DNA of 64,000 bases from assembly GCA_020284085.1 (NCBI GenBank), contig JACEVL010001161.1, positions 616,379 to 680,378 on the forward strand. Direction: 5' to 3'. The DNA is from Aporrectodea caliginosa. Lineage: Eukaryota > Annelida > Clitellata > Crassiclitellata > Lumbricidae. The position numbers were made by a program, and so were the translations under genes. Below, piece after piece: positions 37,101 through 49,685 of this stretch; within the stretch, counting starts at the first letter, position 1; every line of letters begins with the position of its first letter. The notes under the pieces were generated by a model, which ran no database searches, was not told the DNA's origin, and was given only the letters and a program-made list of their open reading frames with translations.

Positions 37101-40100
37101 GCTACCGAGCTTTTTGTAACACTGGCTACCAAAGGGGGTGGTTACCACCACCCCTGAATTTCGTGTTTGGTTTCACATATCATAACTTGTAATACAGCAA
37201 TGGATTCACCATTCATTTCTGCACAGAATGGTATATTTAGTTGTACAATTATGTGAATGCACCTCGAAATTACATCACTTTTAACAACGGAACCCCTTTA
37301 ATTAGCGATATTTTATATTATTGCGTACATTTTGTACTTTTGGACAAACAAATATAAAATTATGTGTGTTTTGAAACTGATATATGTATCCAAGATACAC
37401 ACATGCATCCCTACATATGTTTATGTACGTATAACGGTATAAATATACATCCATACATATATATCCATACATATGGATATATATATATATCCATACATAT
37501 ATATCCATAGGCCTACATATGGCTCTTCTCCGCCTACGTTTTCTACCACGGAGCATAGGCTTCCTGCTCTCCAGGAGATTTCGAGTTTGGACCTCCGTCG
37601 ACTCATCCTCTCCTCTGCCGCCAAGACGTGCGAGTTGGATCCTGCACCAACATTTCTTGTTCAGGAATTAATTGACGATCTCCTTCCCTTCCTCACTGTT
37701 CTGTGCAACTGTTCGATCCGTGAGGCATGCCTACCAGTCTCACAGAAACGTTCCGTTCTTCTACCAGTTCTGAAGCACGATGGTCTGGACCAAAGTGATC
37801 CAGCAAACTATCGCCCCATTGCGAATGTAACTTTTTATCTAAAATACTGGAACGCATTGTTGCTAACCAGCTGATTACTTATCTAGATGTGAATGAATTG
37901 CTTCCGTCGCAGCAGTCGGGTTTCCGTCGGAATCACTCCACGGAGACTCTCCTGCTTCGGCTTTTGTCAGACTTCTATAGCGCAGTTGACTGTGGTCAGG
38001 TTACTCTCCTTGCTCTCTTTGATGTAAGCTCTGCTTTTGACTGTGTGGACCACTCCATTCTCTTGCAGCGCCTCTCTACTTCCTTTGGCTTGGTGGACCA
38101 GCCTCTAGAATGGCTTAGATCTTTTTAACTGACCGCTCAAATTGTGTAGTCCTTGGTTCGTCCAGGTCTCTTTGGGTCCCTGCCCCTTTGGGTGTGCCCC
38201 AGGGTTCTGTCCTGGGCCCGCTGCTTTATCTTCTTTATACTGCTGATGTCTGCTCCTTGTTGACGTCTCAGGGGCTTCTACACCAACTATTTGCCGATGA
38301 TGTGCAAGCGTACATCCACACCCATTCAGCCGATGCGGTGGCTACTGTAAGTCAGATGTGTCTGACTATGGATGTCCTCTCTTCTTGGATGGCCTCCAAT
38401 CGGCTACTCTTAAATCCCTCTAAAACACAGCTCATTTGGCTGGGTAGCCGTAGACAACTGCAGGGTATCGACTTTCCTCAACTTACCCTGCTCTTTCCTC
38501 ACATAACCTTTTCCCTCACAGTTCGTGATCTGGGACTTTCTCTTGACTCCGAGCTTACTTTATCTCAACATGTGAACTCAATTGCACGGAGTTGTTATTA
38601 TCAGCTTCGTCAGCTTCGAGTGGTCTCTCGCTCTCTCTCTCATGATGCAGTTGTGGTCCTTGTTCATGCCTTTGTTACTAGTCGAATTGACCACTGTTCC
38701 TCACTACTTGCTGGCCTTCCCCTTGTGTGTTTTGGGGCGACTAGATCGAGTTCTACGCTCGGCTGCTCGGCTTATTGGACGGCTTCCTAAGTACTCTCCT
38801 GTCTCTGCATACATGCGTGATGTGTTGCATTGGCTGCCTGTGTCTCAGCGTATCTCATATCGCATTGCTGCTCTTGTTTCTCGTTGTGTTCTTGGCTGCG
38901 CTCCATCTTACTTGCGTGATCTTTGCCGACCAGTGTCTGATGTTCCAGCGCGTCGGGTGCTTCGCTCTGCGACGAGGGGTGAGTTCCTTGTTCCACGGAC
39001 TCGCTTGGCTATTAGGCAGCGCCGTGCTTTCTCGGTTGTTGGCCCTTCCATTTGGAATGACCTACCACTTAAGCTCCGGTTTTTACTTGTAAGCCATCTG
39101 ACAGGGTTCTACAAGTCCCTCAAGTCTTTTTTCTTTACTCGTGGCTGGGCCGGGAGCGCTCCTGAGTAGTTTCTTGAAGTGGCGCTATATAAATGCTCTG
39201 AATGAATGAATGAATGAATATATATCGGTTTACGTTGTGATGCTGTATACTCAACCATTTTCACACAGAATACGCGTATTATTATTTATTTTGATCACTT
39301 TCGGTTTTCAAAAGACAAAATGTAAGTATGCAAATGAAGCCCTACATTCCCTCTAAAGATTGGTATATTTGTTTCTCTTCCAGGAAGATAAATGAATACG
39401 CTACAGACAAAAAACTAAGGGGGGAGTGCTTGCATTCAGCCATTTTTCACTCATATTACGCGTATTATTATTTAGTTTCTTATGAAAAATTTTTTTATGC
39501 ATTGACAACCTTGGTAGCCCGAGGGTTTATCCAAAGGCCTATGCGTCGGAGTGCTCCCCAGTTCCCGACTGGCGCGTGAGGACAGTGAGGTGTCGCCTCT
39601 CAGTGATTCTCAAAAGGACGATGACCTACTCAGAGAATAAAGCTGATACGATTATACAGAAATGGATTTGAACGTCTAATGGAGTTTTTGATGACGAGGT
39701 TCGTATAAGCACAGACGTGCATTGGTTTTGAGAGTCATGATAATCTTACGGACACGTTTTAGTTCAATCGCTGATACAGGCGGATTGTGGACTTTGGAGT
39801 GGTTCTTAGCCGATCGTACTACAAAATAGTGGATCTCAGGAGTCCCGATTGTCAAGGGTCAGTAGTCAGAACACACAACGGTGTGCTGAAGAGTTATAGA
39901 GAGACGCAAGATTGGCAACGTCATTGAGGCTTTGATGACCAAGTTGTGGAACACTGGCGGAACTTTGATTGTCGTCGAAGTCCTCGTCTTCATCGTCTGG
40001 TCTCTGCTTCGTAGGTCCTTAGTTAGAGGTCTGCGGGTAGAGCATTTTTGCTATCCGACCCGTACCCGTAACACAGGACTGTTACCCGTACCCGTACCCG

Positions 40101-40311
40101 ACCCGTACTCGAAATTACTACCCAACCCGACCCGTACCCGCGGGTATACCCGTACCCGTACTGTACCCGCCACGTAATTAATAGGACTTCCCATAATTCC
40201 AGTCCCTACCAGTCCAATGGTCTTACAAAGCATGTGGTAGTAATAATAATAATCTGACGATCATGGTGATAATCACAGTAATAGTAATAGTAATAATAAT
40301 AATAATAATAA

Positions 40312-40392
<81 letters not shown>

Positions 40393-42109
40393 CTTGTTTC
40401 GGGAGACCCGCAGGAGACAGCACGCCTCTTTCAGCATCTTTCAATTTGGGCAGACAACGATTCAGCTTTTCGTTGCACGTTTACACATTTGACCGGTGAA
40501 GATGACCTTTAACTCCAGAACGACAAAACATTTCCGATAGTTTCTTAGAGCCTGAAGGATTACACTTACCTAGGGCGATTAAAGAAAATAATAAAATAAC
40601 TTTTATTCAGCCAGCCATAACACGGGAGTTTGGAACAAAATACCGCTATTTGAATAGTTTATTTCTCAGAGGGAAAGGGGTGACAGACTTGGTGTTTCAA
40701 CTATTCCTAGCCTCAACTACTGTAACTGCATTTAAAGAAAACATGGCTGCTGAAATGCCAGGGTCGGCGTCACCGACCTCTGTCCCCGATTGTCGGGGCT
40801 GAAACTGGGATGAGATGATATGTAAACCACTACGATTGGATTGTGCTAATTGGAACAAGCCATTTTGTAATTTTAAATTGAACATCTATAAATGAATGTC
40901 AAGCTCACTAAGGCGCACGGACATAGGTCAAAACAAGGATATGGTACTTAGATTGGATACCGCTATTATGATAAGTCTTTGAAGGTGCAAGACTCACAAT
41001 TACATGTAACGCCAAAACTTCAGTTCGGTACGGGTAAAACCGGGTATACCCGTACCCGTAATGCTCCTACCCGTACCCGACCCGACCCGTAAAATGTCTA
41101 CCCGATTCCGTACCCCGACCCGCGGGTACGGGTCGGGTAGGTAAACCCGCGGGTACGGGTATACCGGCAGACCCCTAGGACTCCTTACCCATGGCAATAT
41201 TTCCCTGGGCATTCAATGGGACCTATATATATATGGGCTCTTTACGGGTCCCACGGGGGAATATGGGTCCTATATACAGTATGATCATGTGGGCGTGCAG
41301 AAAAAATCCACTTTGCCTTGCTTCACGCTATGTTATATGTTTAATTGAACTTTGGACTTCACACGTTTTAAATTGCAAGGAGCTTTTTGATCGGTTATAC
41401 TCGTAGCTTTTTGAAAGTATTATATGAATTAGTAATTTACTTGGATCAATAATGAGTTTTACTAAATTCTGTCCTGTTGTGTTTATATGTCAGACATGAT
41501 CCTTATAATAAATTTGTAGGTCCTTACTGTTTACTATACAGATTGGATAAAGCCATAACTACCAGAGAAAATCACAACATTGAAAGGGAGAAAAGCCAAT
41601 TAAAATACCAGGAGGAAGTATATAGGATAAAGAGAAGGCAGGGTCATCTAAAAACTGAAAAGGACTTAATTGGTCATCTTATTTTTGTATATTATAAATA
41701 GATCTGGGCAAGATTTACGAAAGCCGGACGGAGATATTGCGCTATTTGAAATTCGTACTCGGCATGGTCCAATGGAGAACACACAAGAATAATATAGAAA
41801 AATAATTGCTCTATGTGCTGGATGACATGCATGGGCCTAGCCATAGCGATTTTTGCGAAGCTTTTGTAACCGCTACTCTGTTTGTTTATAATAAGAGCTT
41901 CCAACTGTAAATGTGGCATGTCCTTAATGAGAGCTTAAAATAGTGTTTAGACGCCTTATTTTGATTGGTAACATATATATTATATCTAAATCACGCCGGA
42001 ATGCATGCTTTGTTTGCTGTAGGCTAATGTAAATTACTTTCTTGTGAAAAATTTCCTTGCGATCGACGATATCAGAGAAAACCTGATGAAGCAAATCTGT
42101 GCCAATTAA
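34102..42109 (+). CDS. V1: secreted single-vWA-domain protein, intact (4 exons, 218 aa)
   Basis: Exons: 34102-34162, 34716-34917, 36349-36655 and 42023-42109 (TAA 42107). Every intron is GT..AG and the phases (1, 2, 0) match all other copies. Residues 1-18 form a hydrophobic signal peptide (MATILLLIALLAAGHIEA). C22 precedes LDLALIVDGSST, with D33-S35-T37 as the metal-site D-x-S-x-T. ICGGSASCPEW follows (C39, C45). T142-D143-G144 in LIGITDG is the third metal-site loop. The tail NYFLVKNFLAIDDIRENLMK ends at C216 near the terminus, where it could pair with C22. The usual GGxTxTG threonine is not evident after FTGG (104-107), so metal binding is uncertain. Intron 3 is 5.4 kb because of transposon insertions. 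vWA domains bind proteins outside the cell; the partner here is unknown. Confidence 0.82.
35050..35960 (+). pseudogene. Degraded LINE reverse transcriptase in V1 intron 2
   Basis: RT fragments occur in order: a DASSAFDVVDHDILLHR-like piece at 35104-35155, PQGSVLGPLLYIMFTADIP at 35280-35335, and late ORF text to 35960. Frameshifts and stops are frequent. It is related to the LINE at 37.5 kb and is also present in V2 intron 2 (59040-60480), so it predates the duplication. Confidence 0.65.
36899..37016 (+). mobile_element. Short retroposed 3' fragment with 9-bp TSD
   Basis: Flanked by CTATCGCAA at 36890-36898 and 37017-37025. V2 has no insert at the matching point (about 61380). It carries CCAAGCCTGGATAAAGG and ends in ACT repeats. 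It is inverse-homologous to 26844-26973, so the family retroposed at least twice in this locus. Confidence 0.75.
37090..39530. mobile_element. piggyBac-like TTAA element carrying a nested LINE
   Basis: The left end is TTAACCCTCAGGCTACC (37090). The right end, reverse-complemented from 39530, is AACCCTCGGGCTACC with a decayed TTAT in place of TTAA. V2 has the unoccupied site, CACTTCCTAACCCAAGGCCT (61459-61478). A palindrome GGTGGTTACCACC sits inside the left end (37137-37149), as in the other two TTAA elements of this window. The interior holds a LINE (37510-39222) and no transposase. It lies in V1 intron 3. Confidence 0.65.
37510..39222 (+). pseudogene. 5'-truncated CR1/L2-like LINE, RT region, (TGAA)n tail
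   Basis: Reverse-transcriptase motifs run in order: DPANYRPIAN, ELLPSQQSGFRRNHSTET, ALFDVSSAFDCVDHSILL, GVPQGSVLGPLLYLLYTADV and the catalytic LFADDVQAY (about 38290). Then come NPSKTQLIWLG, FTLTVRDLGL-like text, YLRDLCRPVSD and a C-terminus ending GWAGSAPE at 39169. Three single-base frameshifts break it, near 37833, 38127 and 38720. No endonuclease domain remains. The 3' end is GTGGCGCTATATAAATGCTC, then TGAA repeats. Since it is otherwise well preserved it is probably young. Clade assignment is from general similarity. Confidence 0.8.
40024..41183. mobile_element. hAT-like non-autonomous element with ACCCGT-rich ends
   Basis: The left end TAGAGGTCTGCGGGTA and right end (reverse-complement TAGGGGTCTGCCGGTA) are inverted repeats. 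Each is followed by about 100-150 bp of ACCCGT words. V2 has the empty site CTTCGTAGGTCCTTACCC (about 61935-61952). V1 shows GGTCCTTA on the left and GGACTCCTTA on the right, an imperfect, roughly 8-bp duplication. An AAT microsatellite (about 40240-40390) lies inside. No transposase frame is visible. Confidence 0.65.
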
Positions 42110-42645
42110 GGTGAGACTTGAAGTTTTTAATCGTTAAGCTGTTCTATGAATAGTCAATTAAAGTGAAGCCACATGTCGGATAGAAAAGGCAATATCATTC
42201 ATTCTGTAAGCTTAATCGTTTTGTAATCGTAACCTGTGCAGTAGTGCTTCGACAGTATCGCCTTTATGTATTGTAATGGGCTGAGTGTATTTGTTACTGT
42301 TGTTGTAATCATAAGTCTTAGATATATTTTTTGCGCTCACGAAAATCTCAGCAGTGGCACAAACCACGGAGATCCAGTATCGAACAAAACGGTTTTCAAA
42401 TGCTTACGGATTGGAGGTACTGAAAGACCAAGAAACTCATGTCGCAAGATGCAATAAATATTGAAAACCAATACCAGAAAGTTCGACCAAAAGACAGAAA
42501 GACCGACAGTTAAGCTATGTATTGCCCTGCGATAGTTCAGGCTGGGTCAATTAAAGGTCACCTTGTGCACAGAGGCGAAAATCTATGCATAACTTTGGGG
42601 GGGGCAGAGTGACCTACGAGGGCCGGATTTTTGGGGACAGAAGGC
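42110..42645. other. 3' flank of V1 up to the piggyBac insertion
   Basis: Nearly identical to 62892-63414. The base pattern TAA-G-GTGAG immediately after the stop is conserved in all four gene copies. Confidence 0.6.
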
Positions 42646-45066
42646 TTAACCCTCATGCGACCAACATATTTTACTCCTTAATATGACCAACTGGGGTCCC
42701 GGGTGACCCCAATTGTCACTCACACGTTTATGCATTCTGCTCTTGTTGAAACATCACTTTATTTTGCTACAAGTTAAAGTTCTAACTTGTCATTGTTTAC
42801 CTGGGTATTGCTTACCATCTAATAGTCTGATAAGATAAAATTAGTGTTGTACTGAGTGTCAAGACTGGACAAGATGACCTAACTAATTGCTGAAATAAAC
42901 ATTGTCATGAGTTGTACTGAATAGTTTTAATAGCAGCTATCACAAACAGCTTGCTGCTGACTGTGTTCGCCACACACTGGCCGGTTGCATAGAGTACATT
43001 CACGTGCTGCCTTCTTGTCATTACCGCGTTGACACAATGAGCATCACCGACGCTTGGCCTTGGCCTTTGAGCCTTTGGAGATTGAAGCTGAGTGTGGTTG
43101 ACGGGGTTGAGCTTCTACACCACAGTTCTTCATCGCAGCTCTGATTGGTGCTTGGATTGTAGGAGTCATTGCTCGTTGTTTCATGTGAGGTGTTACCATG
43201 GCATACCCAAGGTCTGTCAGAAACAGACGTCGTCGACGTGTGGCATTCAAAGTCTGCCAGTCTGGGTTGTTGCCCACCCACAGAATGTAAGAAGCAATTC
43301 CAGCGATGTCAAGGATGTTGAAAAAAAGCACCATGGGCCTTGGGTTAATCTTTCTTCTTGTGGTGTGCATTGTAGCCAGGTGATCCATATTGTCAACACC
43401 GCTTTTGGTTCCATTGTAATGGAGGATTATTTCTGGCTTGTTGCTCATCTGAGCATCAGTGGTGGCATCGTGGTGCAGCGTGGATATAGCTAACACAGCT
43501 TTGCCTGGTTTAGGAACAAACGATACAAGAGTAAGTTGGTCATGAAATCCAAACAAAGAGCTCAATTCCTGGCGCCCACGCCTGACCTTCATTGCCTCTG
43601 GAACTTGAGGTTTGTTGCTACGAATTGTACCAACATATGTCATTCGATCTGCAAGTAGCTGATCTGCAAGATCAACAGATGAAAAAAAATTATCTGCCAC
43701 CACGTTCCTGCCACTGTGCCGCCATGGCGATACCAATTGTTTCACTACTCTTGCGCCTTGTCCTGTCTCACGCTGAGTTCCCTCCTGTCTGCCCAGATAT
43801 ATGTCCGCAGTAAGTGGATATGAAGTGACAGCGTCGCAGCACCACCATATTTTGATACCGTATTTTGCAGGTTTGGATGGTATGTACTGCCTGAAGTTGC
43901 ATCTGCCACGGTAAGCCACAAGCTGCTCATCTACGCACAGATCAGGACCAGGAACAAAAAACTTTGGCAGTTGAGCAGTACACATTGTCCATATGTCACG
44001 GAAAGCGGCCAGTTTGTCGTGTTTCAACCTTTCATCACGCGTTGCCTTGTCGTCGAATCTCATGTACTTCATGATGCAGCGAAATCGTGTCCTAGACATG
44101 GTTGCAACAAAAACTGGCCTGCCTTCACGCTCAGACCACAAGCTTGACTGTGGCTCATGATTTCCTCTGTAGACACCTGCCAGTATGCAGAGTCCAATGA
44201 ACGCAATCATTTCCTTGTCATTGACAGGTTTCCATTCAGCGCGTTGATTTTCAGGATTTTGTTCATTCCAGGCACGTATTCGTCTCCTTGCCTCCCTGTT
44301 CGTCTGAAGAACAATTCCGTCAATAATTTCCGGGGTCAAGAAAAGCTGGTACGTATCAAAATTGTGTCACACCGTGATGTGGCAGTTACACCAGCAGGTG
44401 TTCGAATGATATCTTGAACACGCCGACGGCCTGATGCCGGTGGCTGTGTTTCCCAAAGAAAGCCGTTTTTGCCAGTCATCAGATGACCTGAAGCCGATTT
44501 TGCTTGAACTGCAACACCTTGCTGTCTTCCTACTCCTCTACCACGCAGACCACGACCACGACCTCTTGTTCCAACTGAAATAGGCCTACTGTTTTGACCA
44601 CTGTTGGCTGGAGCAGGTAGGCATTGCGCACCTATGTCGACTTCGTCATCTGCACTTTCCACATCGCTATGTTCAGAGTACTCAGATACATGATCATCAT
44701 TCTCTGAAACTGAGTCATTGTCATTATCTGTGCTGTCGTCACTCTCGTCAAGAATTATTCGTAGTGCTTCTTTTGCACTGTATCGCGCCAGACCAATTCT
44801 CGCTGTCATAATAAATGTTCAAACAGTACCGTTAAGTTCTCTAAAATGCACTGCTAAAGCTGGGGTCCTCCGGGACCCCACTGGATTTTATTTATTTAAA
44901 AAATAACCGTAAGAGCAAATCCGGATTTCACTAGACGTAAACAGTGAGCGATATCCAGGTGACAAATTCATAAAATGCCGTAAAAATATCTCATAGCCCA
45001 AAAGTAGCACAAGCCTATGCAGCGCTGGGGTCCCCCAGGACCCCAGTTGGTCGCATGAGGGTTAAG
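42646..45066 (-). mobile_element. piggyBac transposon with transposase and proven empty site
   Basis: TTAA at 42646-42649 and 45063-45066 flanks 16-bp inverted repeats CCCTCATGCGACCAAC. GGGGTCCCGGGTGACCCC-type palindromes lie inside both ends (42693, 44862 and 45028). In the second block the same flanks meet at a single TTAA (63415-63418: GGGCTTAAGCAAAAC), so this is a TTAA insertion into one copy. The transposase is on the minus strand with one frameshift and one stop. Near-perfect termini suggest a recent insertion. Confidence 0.93.
42927..44809 (-). pseudogene. piggyBac transposase, frameshifted, C-terminal zinc region behind a stop
   Basis: The N-terminal part (44809-44336, 157 aa) is acidic (SDDSTDNDNDSVSEN) then Arg-Gly rich (RGRGRGLRGRG), and runs out of frame at about 44340. 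The catalytic part continues in another frame from a TTG codon at 44339 (LTPEIIDGIVLQTN). Counting from there, D137 (CVDEQLVAYRGR), D216 (VVADNFF), D316 and D319 (GVDNMDH) are the four conserved acidic residues of piggyBac transposases. The frame stops at 43044-43046, but the same frame continues for 38 codons to TAA at 42927. That tail has the pattern C-x2-C-x11-C-x2-C-x4-C-x2-H-x6-C-x2-C, the cysteine-rich domain that binds the transposon ends. As read, one frameshift and one stop disable it; either could be a sequencing error. Confidence 0.88.
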
Positions 45067-46256
45067 CAAAACTTTTGGTGTGCTCTTCAGCGTCTCTGAA
45101 AGTACAAACTTCAGCAGCATTAGTCTCGAGTTTATAGGAGTGATTAGAACATTGGTAACATGGTTAGGATTAGCGTTGAGATTAATTTGTTAGGGACTGT
45201 TGTAATCTGTTGTAGATGACAAGAGACCAAGAGTGGGCACTGAAGATGTTTGCTGAAAATTCGATTCTCGTCGACATATAAGAATAATCTTCCTTTATCT
45301 GAACTTTCTCATAGGCTAGCTTGAAGTGTCTTTGAGCTTCTATTATGACAAATGCTTAAAGAACGTCAGATAGTTAAACGTTCTTTCGCAATGTTTACTT
45401 ATGAATGACCTTTCTTTTCAGATTATATTTGCTTTCTCATAGACTAGCTTGAAGTGGAATTGACTTTCTATTAACGATTCTGCATCATCTGCTACTGTAC
45501 TAGGCTATTAACGGCTAAGGCTACTTCTAACAACAGTTACTATCATATACAACACAGACAAAATTTCACTAGACTACCTTACACACTGCTGTTTCGCACC
45601 TCGTATGAAATATCCACACGCCACCACTGTACGCAAGGCCTCAAACGATAATCATTAATTAATTATTTCAACAAATTTTAGGCAGTTTTTGACCCCCTCC
45701 CCTTGTCAACAACTGTCAAACATGGACAGACCCCCTAAAAATTATGTCAACAATCCCATGTGTGAAGATTTTTCGAGTTTTATTAAAACAAAGCAACGTT
45801 CGATTATGTATATCACCGCAATTCTAACGCAGTTCACTATTTTCACTTTATAGGCCTACAGTACACCCGTTTAATAACAATCTCAGTCCGTCGAGAACGT
45901 AAAACCGCAGAGCCCAGCCTCGAACCTACTTACTCCGACAAGAGCTAAACATCAACTCTCCCGCTTCAACAGAGCTTATTCCCGCCTGTCCCACTCTACT
46001 ACACTTCCGGTGGACCACCTGCCCGGCTCAATACTGGGTCACAATTATATCTAGCGATTCTAGCCTACATAGTGCACAACTAGGCGCACACTCCTAAGTG
46101 CCTATTCGCAGGTGCAAAAGGCCTAACAGTTCATTCAGGGTCCAACCCCTACTATATATATATATCTGCTAGGTTATACCACTACTATATATATCTGCTA
46201 TTCGTCACAAGACTCCCCCTTTGCAACAGACTATACAAAGTAGGCAAACAGAACAT
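45067..46256. other. V1 3' flank to start of second block
   Basis: The candidate 3' UTR junction TGTAATCTGTTGTAGATGAC lies at 45198-45217. Up to about 45637 the sequence matches 63419-64000. From 45640 to 46256 I recognise only short TATATATCTGCTA repeats around 46150-46200. Confidence 0.5.
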
Positions 46257-46913
46257 TACTAGAGCGATGCTAATCTTGAAAACGCGTGGAAAAGTGTTGC
46301 GAATTGATTTTCTTTCATATAAGCTTGTACGCAAAATCTGGACCTTGTCTTGATCGTCGACGGTTCTTCAACTATCTGAGGTTGTACTGCATCGTGTCCG
46401 GAGTGGGCGTCCGTTCTTCAGTTCAGCAAAAACATAGTCGACAACCTGAATGTTGGACAGGATGGCGCAAGGGTCGCATTCGTCAAGTTCACTGAAGAGG
46501 CTCACGTGGAGCTTGAACAAGTAGGCTGAGTAGAACAGTTTTCTGTGATTTGTCACTCTCTCATGGAACAGAAACAGTAATGTCGGCAATATTTAGAGTG
46601 GTCCTACTACTATTTAAATCCCATGTGCATATGTGTAACTTTGTGTATCTATGTATAATGAGTGATAAGTTTGACGTGCTAAAAATTCATACCTCGATAG
46701 AAGCTAAGTAATGGTTCTGGCGTAGATTTACCTACAATGCCGTTTTAAGAACAGAATCACCCTTTGTTCGCGTATTAAGAGCAAATAGTATTTAAGTTAT
46801 ATTTAATACAATTGAATTATATTTAATACAGTTTAATTATATTATATATGGATTCACATACCTTGAGCTTGTCGGGCCACGACTATCACGCAGTTTCTTT
46901 CACGTCAGGCTTA

Positions 46914-47675
46914 CAGTGGCGTCGCCAGAGCTTCAAGGTTGGGGGGCAAGGCATGGGAGGACAGACAAATGAGCGTCCGAAGGACGATCGGTGAGCGCAG
47001 GCGCCGAGCAGAGGAGGGTTTGGGGGAGGGATGTGCCCCTCCCATATTAAACCTTTTGAATTTCCACACTGTAATGGTAGCATTTTAAGCTGTCATCGGA
47101 ACAGAATTGTTCTATTATTTCAGCGCTGATAGGAGCCAACTGTGACTTCTAGCTAAATCTTAAATGTTCGCGTTTTCTATAGTGACCGTATACGGCCTCG
47201 ACCCTGCTCATTTCTCAATGAATTGATCGGGTTGCATCCTTCATCACTGCTCGCCCGTTCGTTCGAATGGACGCCACACCATTTAGCCTAAGGTACCCGT
47301 GCAAGGACCGTGCTAGCCTGAGGCTTAGGTCCTATATGGCGGAGCTCAGCTGTCGGAATGCGGCTGTGTGACTGGTGTAAATAGGTCACCCCATCATGAC
47401 TCATCACTGTGAATAGGAGAGATAAACAACATGGGACTTTTCCCTATTCTTCTGTATACTTGTTTAAAGCACAATCCGTCACCTGTTGATTAGTGATTAG
47501 TCTTTGAAAAGAAAACAAACTTTGGAAGAGGAGAAGAGGACCTTCAATGTAAAATGACAAACCACACACCAACCACATAGGGTACCCCCTAAAAACTCAC
47601 CGGATTTGCACGAATCTCAGGACCCAGTCTGACCAGGGTTGGGGGCTGGCTGCCTGCCCCCGTGGCGACATAATG
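46914..47675. mobile_element. Non-autonomous hAT element, perfect 8-bp TSD
   Basis: The insert is flanked by CAGGCTTA at 46906-46913 and 47676-47683. A1 has one CAGGCTTA at the same point (about 23085-23092). The ends are CAGTGGCGTCGCCAGAG and, reverse-complemented, CATTATGTCGCCACGGG, sharing a GTCGCCA core. The interior has GGGGGAGGGATGTGCCCCTC-type hairpin words and no transposase frame. It lies in intron 2 of A2 and landed after the duplication. Confidence 0.85.
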
Positions 47676-47714
47676 CAGGCTTATCACCCCTCTACTACTT
47701 ATATCATATATATT

Positions 47715-47717
47715 ATG

Positions 47718-47755
<38 letters not shown>

Positions 47756-47807
47756 TCTATCTATATATATATATATATATATATATCTTAATATATATAT
47801 ATTATTC

Positions 47808-47842
<35 letters not shown>

Positions 47843-47852
47843 ATATATATAC
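47715..47852. repeat. Long interrupted (TA)n microsatellite
   Basis: Several TA blocks are separated by GAGTCTATC, ATCTTAA and TTATTCA interruptions. The 85-aa Ile/Tyr frame is a repeat artefact. A1 has only short TA sequence here. Confidence 0.9.
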
Positions 47853-48031
47853 GTATTACATGCATTTATATATGTAAGCATTGTATTGCATCCTATGGAT
47901 ATGAGCATGTTGGTGTATGCTTATGTATGAATGAATGTATGTATCTGTGCATTGTATTTATGCATGTATATTTTTCAAAGGCAACAGCAATGTCCAGTGT
48001 TTTCATCTCAATTAATATATTATATATGTAT

Positions 48032-48240
48032 GTGGTGTAGGGGTATGTTCGGTGCCTTGCAGCCGGAGGTTTTGCGGGTTCGAATCCACCTCGAGCCGCC
48101 GCGTAGAGACCCTGGGCAAGTCCTTCACTCTCGCAATTGCTCATGCGCTTCGGCGTGAAACTCCGATTCAGTGTTCGCGCTGTAGTCGGAAGAGCCTCTG
48201 AGCAGAAATCTTGAAGGGGCGCTATAACAAGTGCTCATAA
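48032..48240 (+). repeat. tRNA-derived SINE in intron 2 of A2
   Basis: Orthologous to the SINE at 23298 but missing the first bases of the head (it starts GTGGTGTAGGGGTATG). The tail ends GGGGCGCTATAACAAGTGCTC. The better preserved GGCGCTATAA makes the shared 3' core with LINE families clear. Confidence 0.8.
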
Positions 48241-49685
48241 TTATAGGCCTACGTATACATACATTATTTAATTAGGTGCGTTTGCTTAAGTCCCTTAGGA
48301 CAGCTATATACAAAGCGCCTTTGGGTGATTCTTAAAACTGTCAAAAATGCCCAGATACACCGTACATGTATACATACACTATGCTATATAATAAATATAT
48401 TATCCATTTACTCGTTTAGCGCTACATCTTAGTTTCTAATACTTCCATGTTCGTGTTTCCTGTATAGCTTCACATGTAAGACGTCGCTGATGTCAGCCAT
48501 TGAGAGGGTTCCGTTCAGCGGTGGCGAGTGGCAGAAAACAGTTGGCGATAGCAGAATCATCAAAGAGGATGTCTTCGGCATGGCAGCCAAGAGCAGCGAG
48601 TGCCGCAAAAAAGTAGGAATAGTTATCTCGGATGGCATTCCGAGTCTTGAGGCTGAAATGGCCGCAGTTGCGTCCAGTGCAATTCAGGAGGCTGGCATTA
48701 AGATGTTCACCGTCTGCGTAACGGAAAGGTGCTCCGAAGTCTTTGCGCAAAGTATTGCTTCGCCTCCAAAACTGGTGAGATCACCATAATGCTGATATTA
48801 TTGAAGTAGAATTTCTTGCGGTTTATAGCTCACTCATCAAAACATTCCCGAATATAAAATAAACGCCTCACAGAGTTGTGTGAGGTTGGGCTTTTTATTG
48901 AGTGTTGTACTCAATTCAGTACATTCAGTTCTTTCACTTTTGTAGACACTGATGTATGAGCATGGAGAGAGAAACTCAGTCACCATTGAACATCGAAATT
49001 CATGCTCACAGGAGTTCAATGGATTCGCTTATCTTATAATGTAGTCTACTTGTGCAATTTAAAGGTCTATATTATGTTTATCACTTCCTAAACCCAGAGT
49101 TGTATTGTCTCGAGACACTGTCTCGGTCTCAGAGACGTCTCGAGACAGGTTTTTGATGTCTCGGTCTCGGTCTCGGACCCCACTGTCTCGGTCTCGGTCT
49201 CGGTCTCGAGATCATTTCTTGACTTTTGAAAACTGTCTCGAAGCGAAAGTCTTGTCTTTTTGGAAACTGTCTCGAAGCGAAAGTCTTGCACTCTTGTAGA
49301 AGCGGTCTCCAAAGTTCTCGTACAAACTGTATTTTTGTTCGGAACTTCGTACAGTATTGCGCTATAAAATTGTCTTGTGCCGAACGGATAACTAGTTAAT
49401 CGGAAGTGCCAAACAGACAGGAAGTTTAAAAAAAGCGGTGTTTCTGGTATTAAGATTTAAGAGTAGCCTATTGAAAAAAGCAGTCTTAAGTTTGCACTTT
49501 CAGTCCAGAAAATTTCCAAATATCTTGAAATGTCTCATAAAGAACCTGAAATAGTGAAATTTGCATTCACGCAGTTTGAAATCAATGAAAAACAAAATAA
49601 ATGGCATGCCGTTCGTCGTTTGTGTAAGGCCAACATAAATAAGCGAAACGCTTGGAACAACATCTAGTTTCTCAAGGTGAGTTTT

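Noticed and set aside
43092..43493. Plus-strand 133-aa frame
   Set aside because: Antisense shadow of the piggyBac transposase.
44330..44345. Programmed -1 frameshift in the piggyBac transposase
   Set aside because: The local sequence AGCTTTTCTTGA is not a canonical X-XXY-YYZ slippery heptamer, and piggyBac transposases are not known to use one; a single-base lesion is simpler.
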